Of a stretch of DNA of 64,000 bases, positions 55,090 to 63,687 are shown in pieces. The translations under genes were made by a program, and so were the position numbers. The notes beneath the pieces are model-generated. The model saw nothing but the letters and a program-made list of their open reading frames with translations, made no database searches and was not told the DNA's origin. The number at the start of each line of letters is the position of its first letter. Positions within the stretch are counted from its first letter, which is position 1. The DNA comes from Streptomyces sp. NBC_01294 (GTDB lineage: Bacteria > Actinomycetota > Actinomycetes > Streptomycetales > Streptomycetaceae), in assembly GCF_035917235.1 (NCBI RefSeq), contig NZ_CP108423.1:3537001-3601000 (forward strand), given 5' to 3'.

Positions 55090-55992
55090 CTATGCGGCTT
55101 GGGTCAGGGTAGTTGTTGCTGGTTGGAGGTCGTTCTCGTAGGCGATCGGAGATCGCTGGCCGAGGCGGGAGTGCCGGCGGCGGGTGTTGTATCGGGTCAG
55201 CCAGCGGAAGGCGTCGAGTCGCGCTTCATGCTCGTTCGACCAGCCTTTGCGGCCTTGGAGCGTTTCTCTCTTGAAGGCGGCGTTGAAGCTTTCCGCGGCT
55301 GCGTTGTCCGCGCTGGACCCGATCGCGCCCATGCTCTGCCGGACCCCTGCTGACCTGCAGATTTCAGCGAAGGCCCTACTCGTGTATTGCGAGCCGTGAT
55401 CCGTGTGCATGACTGCTCCGGCCATGCTCCCGCGGGTCCGCTCGGCTGCCGCGAGGGCGTCGGTGACGAGTTCTGTCCGCATGTGGTCAGCGATGGCCCA
55501 TCCGGCCAGCCGGCGTGAGGCGAGGTCGATGACGGTCGCGAGGTAGAGCGGCTTCGCGCCGCTCACCGGCAGATACGTGATGTCGCCGACGTACTTCGTG
55601 TTCACCTCGGACGCGGTGAAGTCACGGCCGATCAGATCTGGTGCCTTCGGCGCCGCATGGTCCGCGAGGGTGGTGCGGTGCCGGCGGCGCAGGCGGACTC
55701 CCTCGAGCCCGATGGTCCGCATGATCCTGGCGACCCGCTTGTGGTTGACCGCCGGGCCGCCTTCGTCACGGAGCTCGGCGGTGATCCTGGGGACTCCGTA
55801 AGTGCCGTCGGATTCCTGGTGGGCCTTGCGTATCCGGGCCGCGATCCCGGCCTCGGCGATCTGCCGGGCCGCCCTTGCTGCCGCGGTGCGGCGCCAGTAG
55901 TAGAAGCTCGAGCGGGAGAGGCCGAGGATGTCGCAGAGCCGCTTCACGCCGTGACGGCGCTGGTGATCCTCAACGAACTGGCAGCGGGTCAC
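55090..55992 (-). CDS. IS3-family transposase OrfB (DDE/rve integrase core)
   Basis: 300 aa, starting GTG in a GTGA overlap with the orfA stop. An N-terminal HTH_21-like region (DILGLSRSSFYYWRR; GTYGVPRITAEL) precedes the rve core. The catalytic triad is visible: Asp in YVGDITYLPVSG, Asp in VMHTDHGSQYTS and Glu in NAAAESFNAAFKRE. It may be made by coupling at the overlap or, as in many IS3 elements, as an OrfAB fusion through a -1 frameshift. Confidence 0.93.
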   Translation of the reverse strand: MTRCQFVEDHQRRHGVKRLCDILGLSRSSFYYWRRTAAARAARQIAEAGIAARIRKAHQESDGTYGVPRITAELRDEGGPAVNHKRVARIMRTIGLEGVRLRRRHRTTLADHAAPKAPDLIGRDFTASEVNTKYVGDITYLPVSGAKPLYLATVIDLASRRLAGWAIADHMRTELVTDALAAAERTRGSMAGAVMHTDHGSQYTSRAFAEICRSAGVRQSMGAIGSSADNAAAESFNAAFKRETLQGRKGWSNEHEARLDAFRWLTRYNTRRRHSRLGQRSPIAYENDLQPATTTLTQAA

Positions 55993-56294
55993 CAGCGCGT
56001 CTCCGTCGCGAAATATCGGGCCGCCTTGCGGAGAATGTCGCGCTCTTCCTCCAGCTCGCGGATCCTCTTCCGGGCCGCGGCCAGCTCCGCCTGAACGTCG
56101 TCACCGCTGGCCAGCGCGGCGGCCGGCTGCGTCGAGTGGGCGCCGGGCCGGCGCCCGTCGGCGGCCCGGATCCAGTTCCGCAACGTCTCGGTGTTCACCC
56201 CGAGATCACCGGCGACCGACTTGATCGTCGCCCCCGGCCTCGACCGGTACAACGCGACCGCGTCCGCCTTGAACTCGGCGGGGTAATGCTTCAT
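55989..56294 (-). CDS. IS3-family OrfA (helix-turn-helix)
   Basis: 101 aa from the ATG giving MKHYPAEFKADAVALYRSR; an in-frame ATG at 56324 would add ten residues. The HTH_Tnp_1 domain is KSVAGDLGVNTETLRNWIR; a leucine-zipper-like helix ends it (AARKRIRELEEERDILRKAA). It recognises the IS ends. Confidence 0.9.
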   Translation of the reverse strand: MKHYPAEFKADAVALYRSRPGATIKSVAGDLGVNTETLRNWIRAADGRRPGAHSTQPAAALASGDDVQAELAAARKRIRELEEERDILRKAARYFATETRW

Positions 56295-56372
56295 CCCCAC
56301 GGGGACTCCGTTCTCCTGGACCATCAAGATCCAAGTCTCTCCGGTGTCCAACATCCGGGGTCAAGGCCCATC

Positions 56373-58136
56373 CTCGCATCCGGTGAGGACGCGGGCGGGC
56401 GGACGCTGCCGTCGAACGCGTGGATGGCTCTGCGCCGGCTCGGTTGGAGCGTCACCACCCTGGACGGCATCCGTGTCAACGACCGGATCGTTCGCATGGC
56501 CCAGGAGACGGCCGGGCGCACGTTGCGGTCGGCGAAGTGGCGCGCCGACCTGACCGCCGCCGTGCTCGCGACCTGGCCTGCTGATCCGTCCAAGCGCACA
56601 CCCGAGGAGTGGGACGCCGTTCGGTCTGCCGCGCCCGGCGGCCAGCATCTGCCGTCCAGTGTCATCAAGGGCCGTACCCGGCAGGTCGCCGTGTTCGTCC
56701 GAGAGCACGGGCGACTACCGGTCGATGTGTTCGAGGCGGAAGACGTCCCCCGACCCGCTCACATGTTGCTGTTGTCGGCGTGTGACGGGCAGCAGGCAAC
56801 CATCGAACGGCACGAGAGTGATCCGGGCTGGGCATTGCTGCGGCTGCAACTGCCGGCCCGGCCTGATCCGCAGTCGTACAAGGACTGGACATGGGTGTCC
56901 TGCCCGATCTCGCTTCCGCCGACGATTCCGGCCTCGGCGGTGCTGCACCTGCCCACCCTGCGCGTGACGGGCGGCCGCGTGCGAGCGGATCTCGCCTACA
57001 CCCACGCCGTTCCCAGGACCGCCCGCACCGGGCATACGGTCGCGCTCGGCGTGGACTGGGGCCTGAACACCCTGCTCAGTGCCGGGGCCGCCCGTCTCCA
57101 CGATGACGGCACGATCACCGCCCTCGGAGCCGGGGGCATGTTCCGGGCGGCCGGTGTCCTTGCCAAACAGCACCTGCTCCGCCGCCACAGTGAACTCCTG
57201 CACGCGAAAGCCCATCGCTACCAGCGGCTCACCGGCAGCGACACCGAACACCCCTTGGCGGCCAGGCACGCAGTCCTGGCCGACCAGATCCGACGCATCT
57301 CCGACAAACGGTCGAACCTGGGCGATGCCCTGGCGCGGGCTGCGGCGCGATGGGCGGTGGACCAGGCCATCACCGCCGGGGCCAGTGTCATCTACCTCGA
57401 AGACCTGCGGTCGATGGAAGCACGCGGCATGGGCCGCACCATGAACACCCGTCTGTCCCAGACGGTACGAGGGCAGATCGTGGACCGCATGCGACACCTC
57501 GCCGCCGAGGTGGGCATCAGTGTGGTCATGGTGCCCGCGAAGAACACCTCCAAGCACTGCCCGCGGTGCCTCGTACCGCTGTGGCACCGTAAGGCCCCGG
57601 ACCGGCCCACCACTCCGGGATGGAAGTGGGCTGTCTGCCGCTCCTGCGGATACCAGGGGGACCGCGACCAGGGCGCGCGGAATCGCATCGTCGCACGCGG
57701 CCTCACCCACCAAGCGAAGACCGTGACCGAACGGGCCAACGGCGCCATGGTCATCCGCTCGGTGGTAGACACACTCGAAAAAGCGGCGGTCATCACACCG
57801 TCCGCACCAAAGACCAGTCGGGACAGGTCCAAGACCGGACCCACCCGGCACGAGGCAACAAGCCCCGCGCCCAGGCGACGCAGGGCACCCTCCCCCACCA
57901 GGCCCCAAGGCCCGGCGGGCAAGCGTCCGGAGGGACACGCTCACACGGACCGGCCCCGACTGCCCCGCGCAGCCCACCGGCACCAGGACGTGACAACGAC
58001 CAGCACACCCACCACCAGCCGACACCGGCCACGAGGCACAGCACTGGGCGCGGGCTTCCACCTCCACGCCCATGCCACCCCTCCACGATGGGAGATCCTC
58101 TCGGACACCGTGTCCGACACGGGATCATCAAGCTGA
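56373..58136 (+). pseudogene. TnpB/Cas12-superfamily RuvC nuclease gene, 3' part
   Basis: 587 codons, residues 70-656 of the restored protein. After a helical and beta-rich region (PSNAWMALRRLGWSVTTLDG, YKDWTWVSCPIS) comes the split RuvC fold: motif I ALGVDWGLNTLL (Asp297), motif II VIYLEDLRSME (Glu412) and motif III GDRDQGARNRIV (Asp501). A TnpB zinc ribbon, CPRC (465-468) and CRSC (491-494), lies between II and III. The C-terminal 100 residues are a basic, low-complexity tail. All catalytic residues are intact; only the IS breaks the gene. An ATG at 56424 could still yield about 570 aa. No TnpA or serine recombinase is adjacent. Confidence 0.85.
58094..58126 (+). promoter_or_regulatory. Hairpin at the 3' end of the TnpB-like gene
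   Basis: Inner stem TCGGACAC-C-GTGTCCGA (58101-58117) within outer GATCC...GGATC arms, eight bases before the stop codon. TnpB guide (omega/re) RNAs end in structured RNA at the element's right edge, so this could be that edge. It could equally be a transcription terminator. Confidence 0.4.
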
Positions 58137-58160
58137 TCAGAGACGCTACTCACCGCATGG

Positions 58161-58673
58161 TCAGCCCATGGCGCGGGTGCCGTCGAGGGATTCGCGGACG
58201 ATGTCCGCGTGGCCCGCGTGCCGGGCGAACTCCTCCACCAGGTGCAGCAGCATCCAGCGCATCGAGACCTTGCCGTTCTTCGGGAACCAGGGCGCCGGCG
58301 GGAGCGGGAAGGTGTCGTCCAGGCTCGGCAGGCCGGCGACGAAGGCCTCCGTCTCCTGCCGGACCTCGTCCCAGAAGGCCAGGACGGACGGGATCGACTC
58401 GCCCTCGACCAGCCGGAAGGCCTCGTTCCAGGTCTCCTCGGTGCGCTGGCGCTCGTTCGGGACCTGCTGGGCCATCCGCAGCCAGCCCAGCTCGACCTCG
58501 GCCACGTGCTTGAGCACGCCGGACAGGGTGAGCTCGCTGACGGTGGGGCGGCTCGCCGCCTGCTCCTCGTCGAGCCCGAGGACCGTTTCGCGGATCGCCG
58601 CGCGCTGGGCCTCGACGAAGGCGAGGAGCGTGCCGCGCTCGTCGCCGAGGACCTCGGTGGAAATCTGAGCCAT
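58161..58673 (-). CDS. DinB/DUF664 (mycothiol-transferase-like) protein
   Basis: 170 aa from the ATG giving MAQISTEVLGDERGTLLAF. A four-helix DinB bundle with metal ligands probably at VLKHVAEVELGWL (His) and VEEFARHAGHADIVRE (two His). FPLPPAPWFPKNGKVSMRWM is typical of the DUF664 family, several members of which use mycothiol as cofactor. The substrate is unknown. It ends 24 bp beyond the TnpB-like gene, facing it. Confidence 0.85.
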   Translation of the reverse strand: MAQISTEVLGDERGTLLAFVEAQRAAIRETVLGLDEEQAASRPTVSELTLSGVLKHVAEVELGWLRMAQQVPNERQRTEETWNEAFRLVEGESIPSVLAFWDEVRQETEAFVAGLPSLDDTFPLPPAPWFPKNGKVSMRWMLLHLVEEFARHAGHADIVRESLDGTRAMG

Positions 58674-58769
58674 GACCGACCGCCTTTGTGTGGGGTGCCG
58701 GGGAGCCCGTCCCCCCGACAACCCACACGCTACGGAGCCTTGCGGTCAGTCTCTGTCCTAGATGGCCGC

Positions 58770-60860
58770 TCAGTGCGGGGAGATTTCCCCGTCCGGGCGA
58801 ATCGCGGGCAGCGCCGTGGCGGGCTGCGGGAGCAGGGCCTTGGCGAGGTCCTGCCTGCCCGTCGGGTCGAGCCCGTACATCGCCTCGTAGATCTTGCGGA
58901 CGGCCGGCCCCGACGCACCCGAGCCGGTGCCGCCCTGCGAGATCGTCATGACGATCGCGTAGTCCTCGGTGTAGGAGGCGAACCACGAGGTGGTCTGCTT
59001 GCCCTGGACCTCGGCCGTGCCGGTCTTGGCGTGCATCGGGATCTGCTTCTGCGGCCAGCCGCCGAAGCGCCAGGCGGCGCTGCCGCTGGTGGCCACGCCG
59101 GCGAGGGCCTGGTCGATGTTGTTGCGGGTCTTGGCGTCCATCGGCAGCTTGCCCTGCACCTTGGGCGCAATCTCCTGGACCGACGTCCCGTCGGCGCTGA
59201 CGACCGCCTTGCCGACGCTGGGCTGGTGCAGCGTGCCGCCGTTGGCGATGGCCGCGTAGACGGAGGCCATCTGGAGCGGGGTGACGAGGGTGTCGCCCTG
59301 CCCGATCGAGTAGTTGATGGCGTCGCCCTCGCGCAGCTGGTTGCCCTGGCGGCAGTTCTCGTAGGCGATCTTCTCGGCGAAGCTGCCGCTCTTCTTGCCG
59401 TCGCGGCACCAGGCGTCCTTGTTCGCCTCGAAGAAGTCCTGCTTCCACTTGCGGTCGGGGATCCGGCCGGGCACCTCGTTCGGCAGGTCGATGCCGGTCC
59501 GCTTGCCCAGCCCGAACTCGTGGGCGGTCTTGAAGAACCAGTCGTTCGGGTTCTTCTTCGGGTTGATCCCGCCGTCCTTCTTCCACTCCTGGTCCGCGAT
59601 CAGGTAGTAGACCGTGTCGCAGGAGACCTCCAGGGCCCGGCCGATCGTGATGTCGCCGTGGCCCTGCGACTCGAAGTTCGTGAAGGTCTGGTTGCCGACC
59701 GAGTACGAGCTGGGGCAGGGGTAGCGGTTGTTGAAGGCGTACCCGGCGTTGACCGCGGCGGTCGAGGTGACCACCTTGAAGATGGAGCCGGGCGCCGCCT
59801 GGGCCTGGATCGCCCGGTTCAGCAGCGGGTAGTTCGACTTCTTGTCGGTCAGGCCGGCGTAGTCCTTCGCGGAGATGCCGCCCACCCAGGCGTTCGGGTC
59901 GTAGGTCGGGTTCGAGGCCATCGCCACGACCCGGCCGGTCTTGGTCTCCATCACCACGACCGAGCCCGAGTCGGCCTCGTAGTTCCGGCGGGTGTTGTTC
60001 TCGTCGAACGTCTTGCGGGCGTCGATCATCGCGTTGTTCAGCTCGCGCTCCGCGACCGCCTGCACACGGGAGTCGATCGAGGTCACGATGTTCGAGCCGG
60101 GCTTCGCCGGGTCGGTCTCGCCCTGCCCGATGACCCGGCCGAGGTTGTCCACCTCGTAGCGGGTGATGCCCGCCTTTCCGCGCAGCTCCTTGTCGTAGGT
60201 GCGCTCCAGGCCGGAGCGGCCCACCTGGTCGGAGCGCAGGTACGGGGAGTCGGACTTCTTCGCCTTGGCGATCTCCTCGTCGGTGACGGGCGAGAGGTAG
60301 CCCAGCACCTGGGAGGTGTTGGCCTGGTCCGGGGCGGCGTAGCGGCGCAGGGCGGTCGCCTCGGCCGTGATGCCCGGGAAGTCCTCGGGGTGCTCACGGA
60401 TCTGCAGGGCCTGCTCGGTGGTGGCCTCGTCGCTGACCGGGATCGGCTGGTAGGGCGAGCCGTTCCAGCAGGGCTGCTTGGTCTTGGAGTCGCAGAGCCG
60501 GACCTTGTCGACGACCTCCTGGGGGTCCAGGCCCAGGACGCCGGCGAGCCGGGTCAGGACGGACTTGCCCTTGTCCTTCATGGTCAGCAGCTCGGTGCGG
60601 TTGGCGGAGACCACGAGGTGGGTCGCGTTGTCGGCGAGCGGCACCCCGCGCGAGTCGAGGATCGAGCCGCGCACGGCGGGCTGGACCACCTGCTGGACGT
60701 GGTTGTTCTTCGCCTCGTCCGTGTACTCCGAGCCATTGCGGATCTGGAGGTACCAGAGGCGTCCGCCCAGCGTGAGCAGCAGGGAGAAGACGACGATCTG
60801 GATGACGACGAGACGGTTCTGGACCCGAGGGGTCCGGCCGGTCTCCGGTATGTTGCTCAA
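58770..60860 (-). CDS. Class B penicillin-binding protein 2 (transpeptidase)
   Basis: 696 aa. One N-terminal helix (LVVIQIVVFSLLLTLGGRLWY) is followed by the PBP dimerisation domain (RGSILDSRGVPLADN) and the transpeptidase domain. SxxK is in QAAPGSIFKVVTSTAAV, KTG in MHAKTGTAEVQGKQ, and the usual SxN is SCD in EVSCDTVYYLIADQ. NYSIGQGDTLVTPLQMA is also present. It cross-links peptidoglycan with a SEDS partner. No mreCD or rodA/sfr gene is adjacent, so it is a stand-alone paralogue. Confidence 0.92.
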   Translation of the reverse strand: MSNIPETGRTPRVQNRLVVIQIVVFSLLLTLGGRLWYLQIRNGSEYTDEAKNNHVQQVVQPAVRGSILDSRGVPLADNATHLVVSANRTELLTMKDKGKSVLTRLAGVLGLDPQEVVDKVRLCDSKTKQPCWNGSPYQPIPVSDEATTEQALQIREHPEDFPGITAEATALRRYAAPDQANTSQVLGYLSPVTDEEIAKAKKSDSPYLRSDQVGRSGLERTYDKELRGKAGITRYEVDNLGRVIGQGETDPAKPGSNIVTSIDSRVQAVAERELNNAMIDARKTFDENNTRRNYEADSGSVVVMETKTGRVVAMASNPTYDPNAWVGGISAKDYAGLTDKKSNYPLLNRAIQAQAAPGSIFKVVTSTAAVNAGYAFNNRYPCPSSYSVGNQTFTNFESQGHGDITIGRALEVSCDTVYYLIADQEWKKDGGINPKKNPNDWFFKTAHEFGLGKRTGIDLPNEVPGRIPDRKWKQDFFEANKDAWCRDGKKSGSFAEKIAYENCRQGNQLREGDAINYSIGQGDTLVTPLQMASVYAAIANGGTLHQPSVGKAVVSADGTSVQEIAPKVQGKLPMDAKTRNNIDQALAGVATSGSAAWRFGGWPQKQIPMHAKTGTAEVQGKQTTSWFASYTEDYAIVMTISQGGTGSGASGPAVRKIYEAMYGLDPTGRQDLAKALLPQPATALPAIRPDGEISPH

Positions 60861-60921
60861 CTCTGTCTCCCCCGGAACGCATGCCGTACGCCCGGTTGAG
60901 TTTAGGGGCCCTTCGGGACCC

Positions 60922-62379
60922 CTAGAACGGGAAGCGGCTCCGGCCGTGCTGCACGGAGATCCACTTCTGCGTGGTGAAGGCCTCGACCGTGGCCTCGCCG
61001 TTCAGCCGTCCGAGGCCCGAGGCCTTCTCGCCGCCGAAGGCGGCCAGCGGCTCGTCCCCGATCGTGGAGTCGTTGACGTGCATCATGCCCGTCTCGATCC
61101 GCTGGGCGAAGCGGACGCCCCGTTCCACGTCCCGGGTGTGCACGGCGCCGCTGAGCCCGTACGGGGTCGCGTTGGTCAGCCGTACGGCCTCGTCCTCGCC
61201 GTCGAAGACCACGAGCAGGGCCACCGGGCCGAAGATCTCCTGGCCCAGCAGCGGGGAGTCCTCGGGGATCCCGGCGAGCACCGTCGGTTCGACGAGGTTG
61301 CCGCGCGTAGACCCCCGTACGAGTGCCTGCGCCCCGGATTCCACGGCCTGGTCGACGAGCGCGGTCAGGGCGTCGGCCTGGAAGGAGTTGATCAGCGGGC
61401 CGATGTGGGTGTCGGCGTCGTGGGGGTCGCCGGTCTTCAGGCTCCGCACGCGGGCTGTGAACTTCTCGGTGAACTCGTCCGCGACGGTCGCGTCGACCAG
61501 GATCCGGTTGGCGGCCATGCAGACCTGGCCCTGGTAGACGAAGCGGCTGAAGACGGCCGCGTCCACCGCGTAGTCGAGGTCGGCGTCGTCGAGGACGACG
61601 AGGGCGCTGTTGCCGCTGAGTTCCAGGACCGTCCGCTTGAAGTGGCGGGCGGCGACGGCGCCGACGTGCCGGCCGACGCGGTCCGATCCCGCGAAGGAGA
61701 TCACCTTGGGCACGGGGTGGGTCAGGAGCGCGTCGCCTATCTCGGCGATGTCGGTGACCAGGACGTTCAGCAGGCCGGCGGGCAGTCCCGCGTCCTCGAA
61801 GATCTTGGCTATCACCCCGCCGCCCACGACCGGGGCGTTCTGGTTGGGCTTGATGACGACCGCGTTGCCCAGCGCCAGGGCCGGGGCGACCGACTTCAGG
61901 GTGACCAGGAAGGGGAAGTTGAAGGGGCTGATCACGGTGACGACGCCGACGGGGAGCCGCTGGACGCGGTTCTCCTTGCCCTCGACCGGCGAGGCCAGGA
62001 TCCGACCCTCCGGCCGGACGGCGAGCTGGATCGACTCGCGGATGAACTCCTTGGCGAGGTAGACCTCGTACTCGGCCTTGGGACGGGTCCCGCCGAGCTC
62101 GTCGATCATCGCCTCGACGATCTCCTTCTCGCGCTCCTCGGTGATCCGCAGGGCGCGCTCCAGGACCGCGCGTCTCAGGTACGGGCTGGTGGCGGCCCAC
62201 TCGCGCTGGGCGCGCTCGGCGCCGCGGTAGGCCTGGTCCACCTGCTCGACGGTGGCCACGGTGATGGCCGCGAGCTTCTCCCCGTTGTACGGGTTGACGT
62301 CGATGATGTCCCACGAACCGGTACCGGCCAGCCATTCGCCGTCGATGTACTGGTGAGCCAGGTCGCTGAATATGGACAT
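60922..62379 (-). CDS. Aldehyde dehydrogenase family protein
   Basis: 485 aa from the ATG giving MSIFSDLAHQYIDGEWLAG. NAD(P)-binding and catalytic parts: VVTVISPFNFPFLVTLKS, FAGSDRVGRHVGAVAARH, the general-base Glu in VLELSGNSALVVLDDAD and the nucleophile Cys in YQGQVCMAANRILVD. EIFGPVALLVVFD and AAFGGEKASGLGRLNGE follow. It resembles benzaldehyde/vanillin-type dehydrogenases; substrate uncertain. A 12-bp palindrome lies just upstream. Confidence 0.9.
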   Translation of the reverse strand: MSIFSDLAHQYIDGEWLAGTGSWDIIDVNPYNGEKLAAITVATVEQVDQAYRGAERAQREWAATSPYLRRAVLERALRITEEREKEIVEAMIDELGGTRPKAEYEVYLAKEFIRESIQLAVRPEGRILASPVEGKENRVQRLPVGVVTVISPFNFPFLVTLKSVAPALALGNAVVIKPNQNAPVVGGGVIAKIFEDAGLPAGLLNVLVTDIAEIGDALLTHPVPKVISFAGSDRVGRHVGAVAARHFKRTVLELSGNSALVVLDDADLDYAVDAAVFSRFVYQGQVCMAANRILVDATVADEFTEKFTARVRSLKTGDPHDADTHIGPLINSFQADALTALVDQAVESGAQALVRGSTRGNLVEPTVLAGIPEDSPLLGQEIFGPVALLVVFDGEDEAVRLTNATPYGLSGAVHTRDVERGVRFAQRIETGMMHVNDSTIGDEPLAAFGGEKASGLGRLNGEATVEAFTTQKWISVQHGRSRFPF

Positions 62380-62421
62380 GCCATCCCTTACTGCGAGCGC
62401 GCACCCGTGCGCTGCACCGGA

Positions 62422-62433
62422 GACCGATCGGTC
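62422..62433. promoter_or_regulatory. Perfect 12-bp palindrome upstream of the aldehyde dehydrogenase gene
   Basis: GACCGATCGGTC stands 43-54 bp upstream of the ATG, next to a smaller inverted repeat GCGC-ACCCGT-GCGC (62399-62412). It is a candidate operator for an unlinked regulator. Confidence 0.4.
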
Positions 62434-62468
62434 ATCATGCACTGATCAGCCGTCATACTACGTGCGAA

Positions 62469-63329
62469 TCAAGACAGTTGGAGCAGTCCACGCAGAAGAT
62501 CCCGGGTGCGGTCGGCGTCCGGGCAGTCGGCCTGGAGTCGTTCCATCGCCCTCCCGTACTGCCCCACTTCCTCGTCCTTGTCCAGGTAGAGGGCACTGGT
62601 GAGCTGTTCCAGATAGACGATGTCCTGCAGGTCCGACTCGGGGAAGCGGAGCAGGGTGAAGGCTCCGCTCTCGCCCGCGTGGCCGCCGAAGGAGAAGGGC
62701 ATCACCTGGAGCTGAACGTTGGGGCGCTGGGAGACCTCGATGAGGTGCTCCAACTGGCCGCGCATGACGTCGCGGTCGCCGTACGGGCGGCGCAGCGCGG
62801 CCTCGTCGAGGACGGCGTGGAAGATCGGGGCGTTCTCGGAGACGAGGACCTTCTGCCGCTCCAGCCGCAGGGCGACGCGGCGGTCGATCTCGGCAGCGGT
62901 GGCGCCGGGCATGCCGCGGCTGACGACGGCGTGGGCGTAGGCCTCGGTCTGCAACAGGCCGTGGACGAACTGCACCTCGTAGATCCGGATGAGCGAGGCG
63001 GCGCCCTCCAGGCCGATGTAGGTCTGGAACCAGCCGGGCAGCACGTCGCCGTAACTGTGCCACCAGCCGGTCGCGTTGGCCTCCCGGACCAGTCCGAGCA
63101 GCGACTCGCGCTCCGTGGTGTCCGTGACCCCGTAGAGCGTCAGGAGGTCCTCCACGTCTCTGGCCTTGAAGCTCACCCTTCCCAACTCCAAGCGGCTGAT
63201 CTTCGATTCGGATGCGCGGATCGAGTAGCCGGCCGCCTCACGGGTGATGCCGCGGGATTCTCGGAGTCGCCTGAGCTGGGAGCCCAGGAGGATGCGGCGC
63301 ACCACAGAACCGCTTGCTTCTGCGGTCAC
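62469..63329 (-). CDS. XRE-family regulator with DUF5753 domain
   Basis: 286 aa from the GTG at 63329, which has GGAGGG eight bases ahead; an ATG at 63347 is in frame but poorly placed. The helix-turn-helix is LRRLRESRGITREAAGYSIR plus SESKISRLELGRVSFKARDV. The DUF5753 domain includes PGWFQTYIGLEGAASLIRIY, LLQTEAYAHAVV and GESGAFTLLRFPE. Such proteins regulate development or antibiotic genes and usually travel with DUF397 and HATPase genes; the HATPase gene is divergent here, the DUF397 gene is missing. Confidence 0.88.
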   Translation of the reverse strand: MTAEASGSVVRRILLGSQLRRLRESRGITREAAGYSIRASESKISRLELGRVSFKARDVEDLLTLYGVTDTTERESLLGLVREANATGWWHSYGDVLPGWFQTYIGLEGAASLIRIYEVQFVHGLLQTEAYAHAVVSRGMPGATAAEIDRRVALRLERQKVLVSENAPIFHAVLDEAALRRPYGDRDVMRGQLEHLIEVSQRPNVQLQVMPFSFGGHAGESGAFTLLRFPESDLQDIVYLEQLTSALYLDKDEEVGQYGRAMERLQADCPDADRTRDLLRGLLQLS

Positions 63330-63687
63330 TAGTACTGCCCTCCCCATCGCATTGGCGTGCGCGTGGTGTGCGCGAGCGTCGCGGGGCCCCCGAACCCCAG
63401 AGGCCGCAGTCTGCCACCAAAACGCATCGGGTCGTACTCGTTCTGTAACGGAATACCGCCGCCGGTAAAAGAAGTCCGTAAGGATGCGTAGGAAGAAATG
63501 AGCAAGAACCGTCACGGGAGTGGACAGGTCCGGCGCGTGCACGTGCATCTGCCCTTGCATCCGGCTCCGGCATTCGGAACGATGGTCCCCGCGCACCTGC
63601 GTGCTCTTCGCGCCGGCGCCGGACCCACCCCGCAGTTCTCTTTGGACGGAGCCGCCGCTTCGCCCGCGAATCCCGGGAGTGCCTCGC
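63330..63687. other. Divergent promoter region before the HATPase gene
   Basis: 358 bases between the XRE and HATPase starts. An ATG at 63498 opens a frame running off the window, but its bias is moderate and it overlaps the well-supported HATPase frame, so I leave it out. The rest, 63330-63497, is relatively AT-rich near 63420-63495 and probably holds both promoters. Confidence 0.4.

Larger units (their letters stand above)
55062..56369 (-). mobile_element. IS3-family insertion sequence, 1308 bp
   Basis: It has 26-bp terminal inverted repeats starting GGGCCTTGACCCCGGAT and ending AACAC/GACAC, 24 of 26 identical. It is flanked by the direct repeat ATC (55059-55061 and 56370-56372), the 3-bp duplication expected for IS3. 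Inside are orfA and orfB in overlapping frames with all DDE residues, so it appears intact and recent. It lies opposite to the gene it disrupts. Confidence 0.92.

Noticed and set aside
54730..58200. Similar words (GCCCATGGCG...GGTGCCG) near both sides of the TnpB-like gene as possible element ends
   Set aside because: The right copy is the coding 3' end of dinB and the match is short and broken, so it is probably chance.
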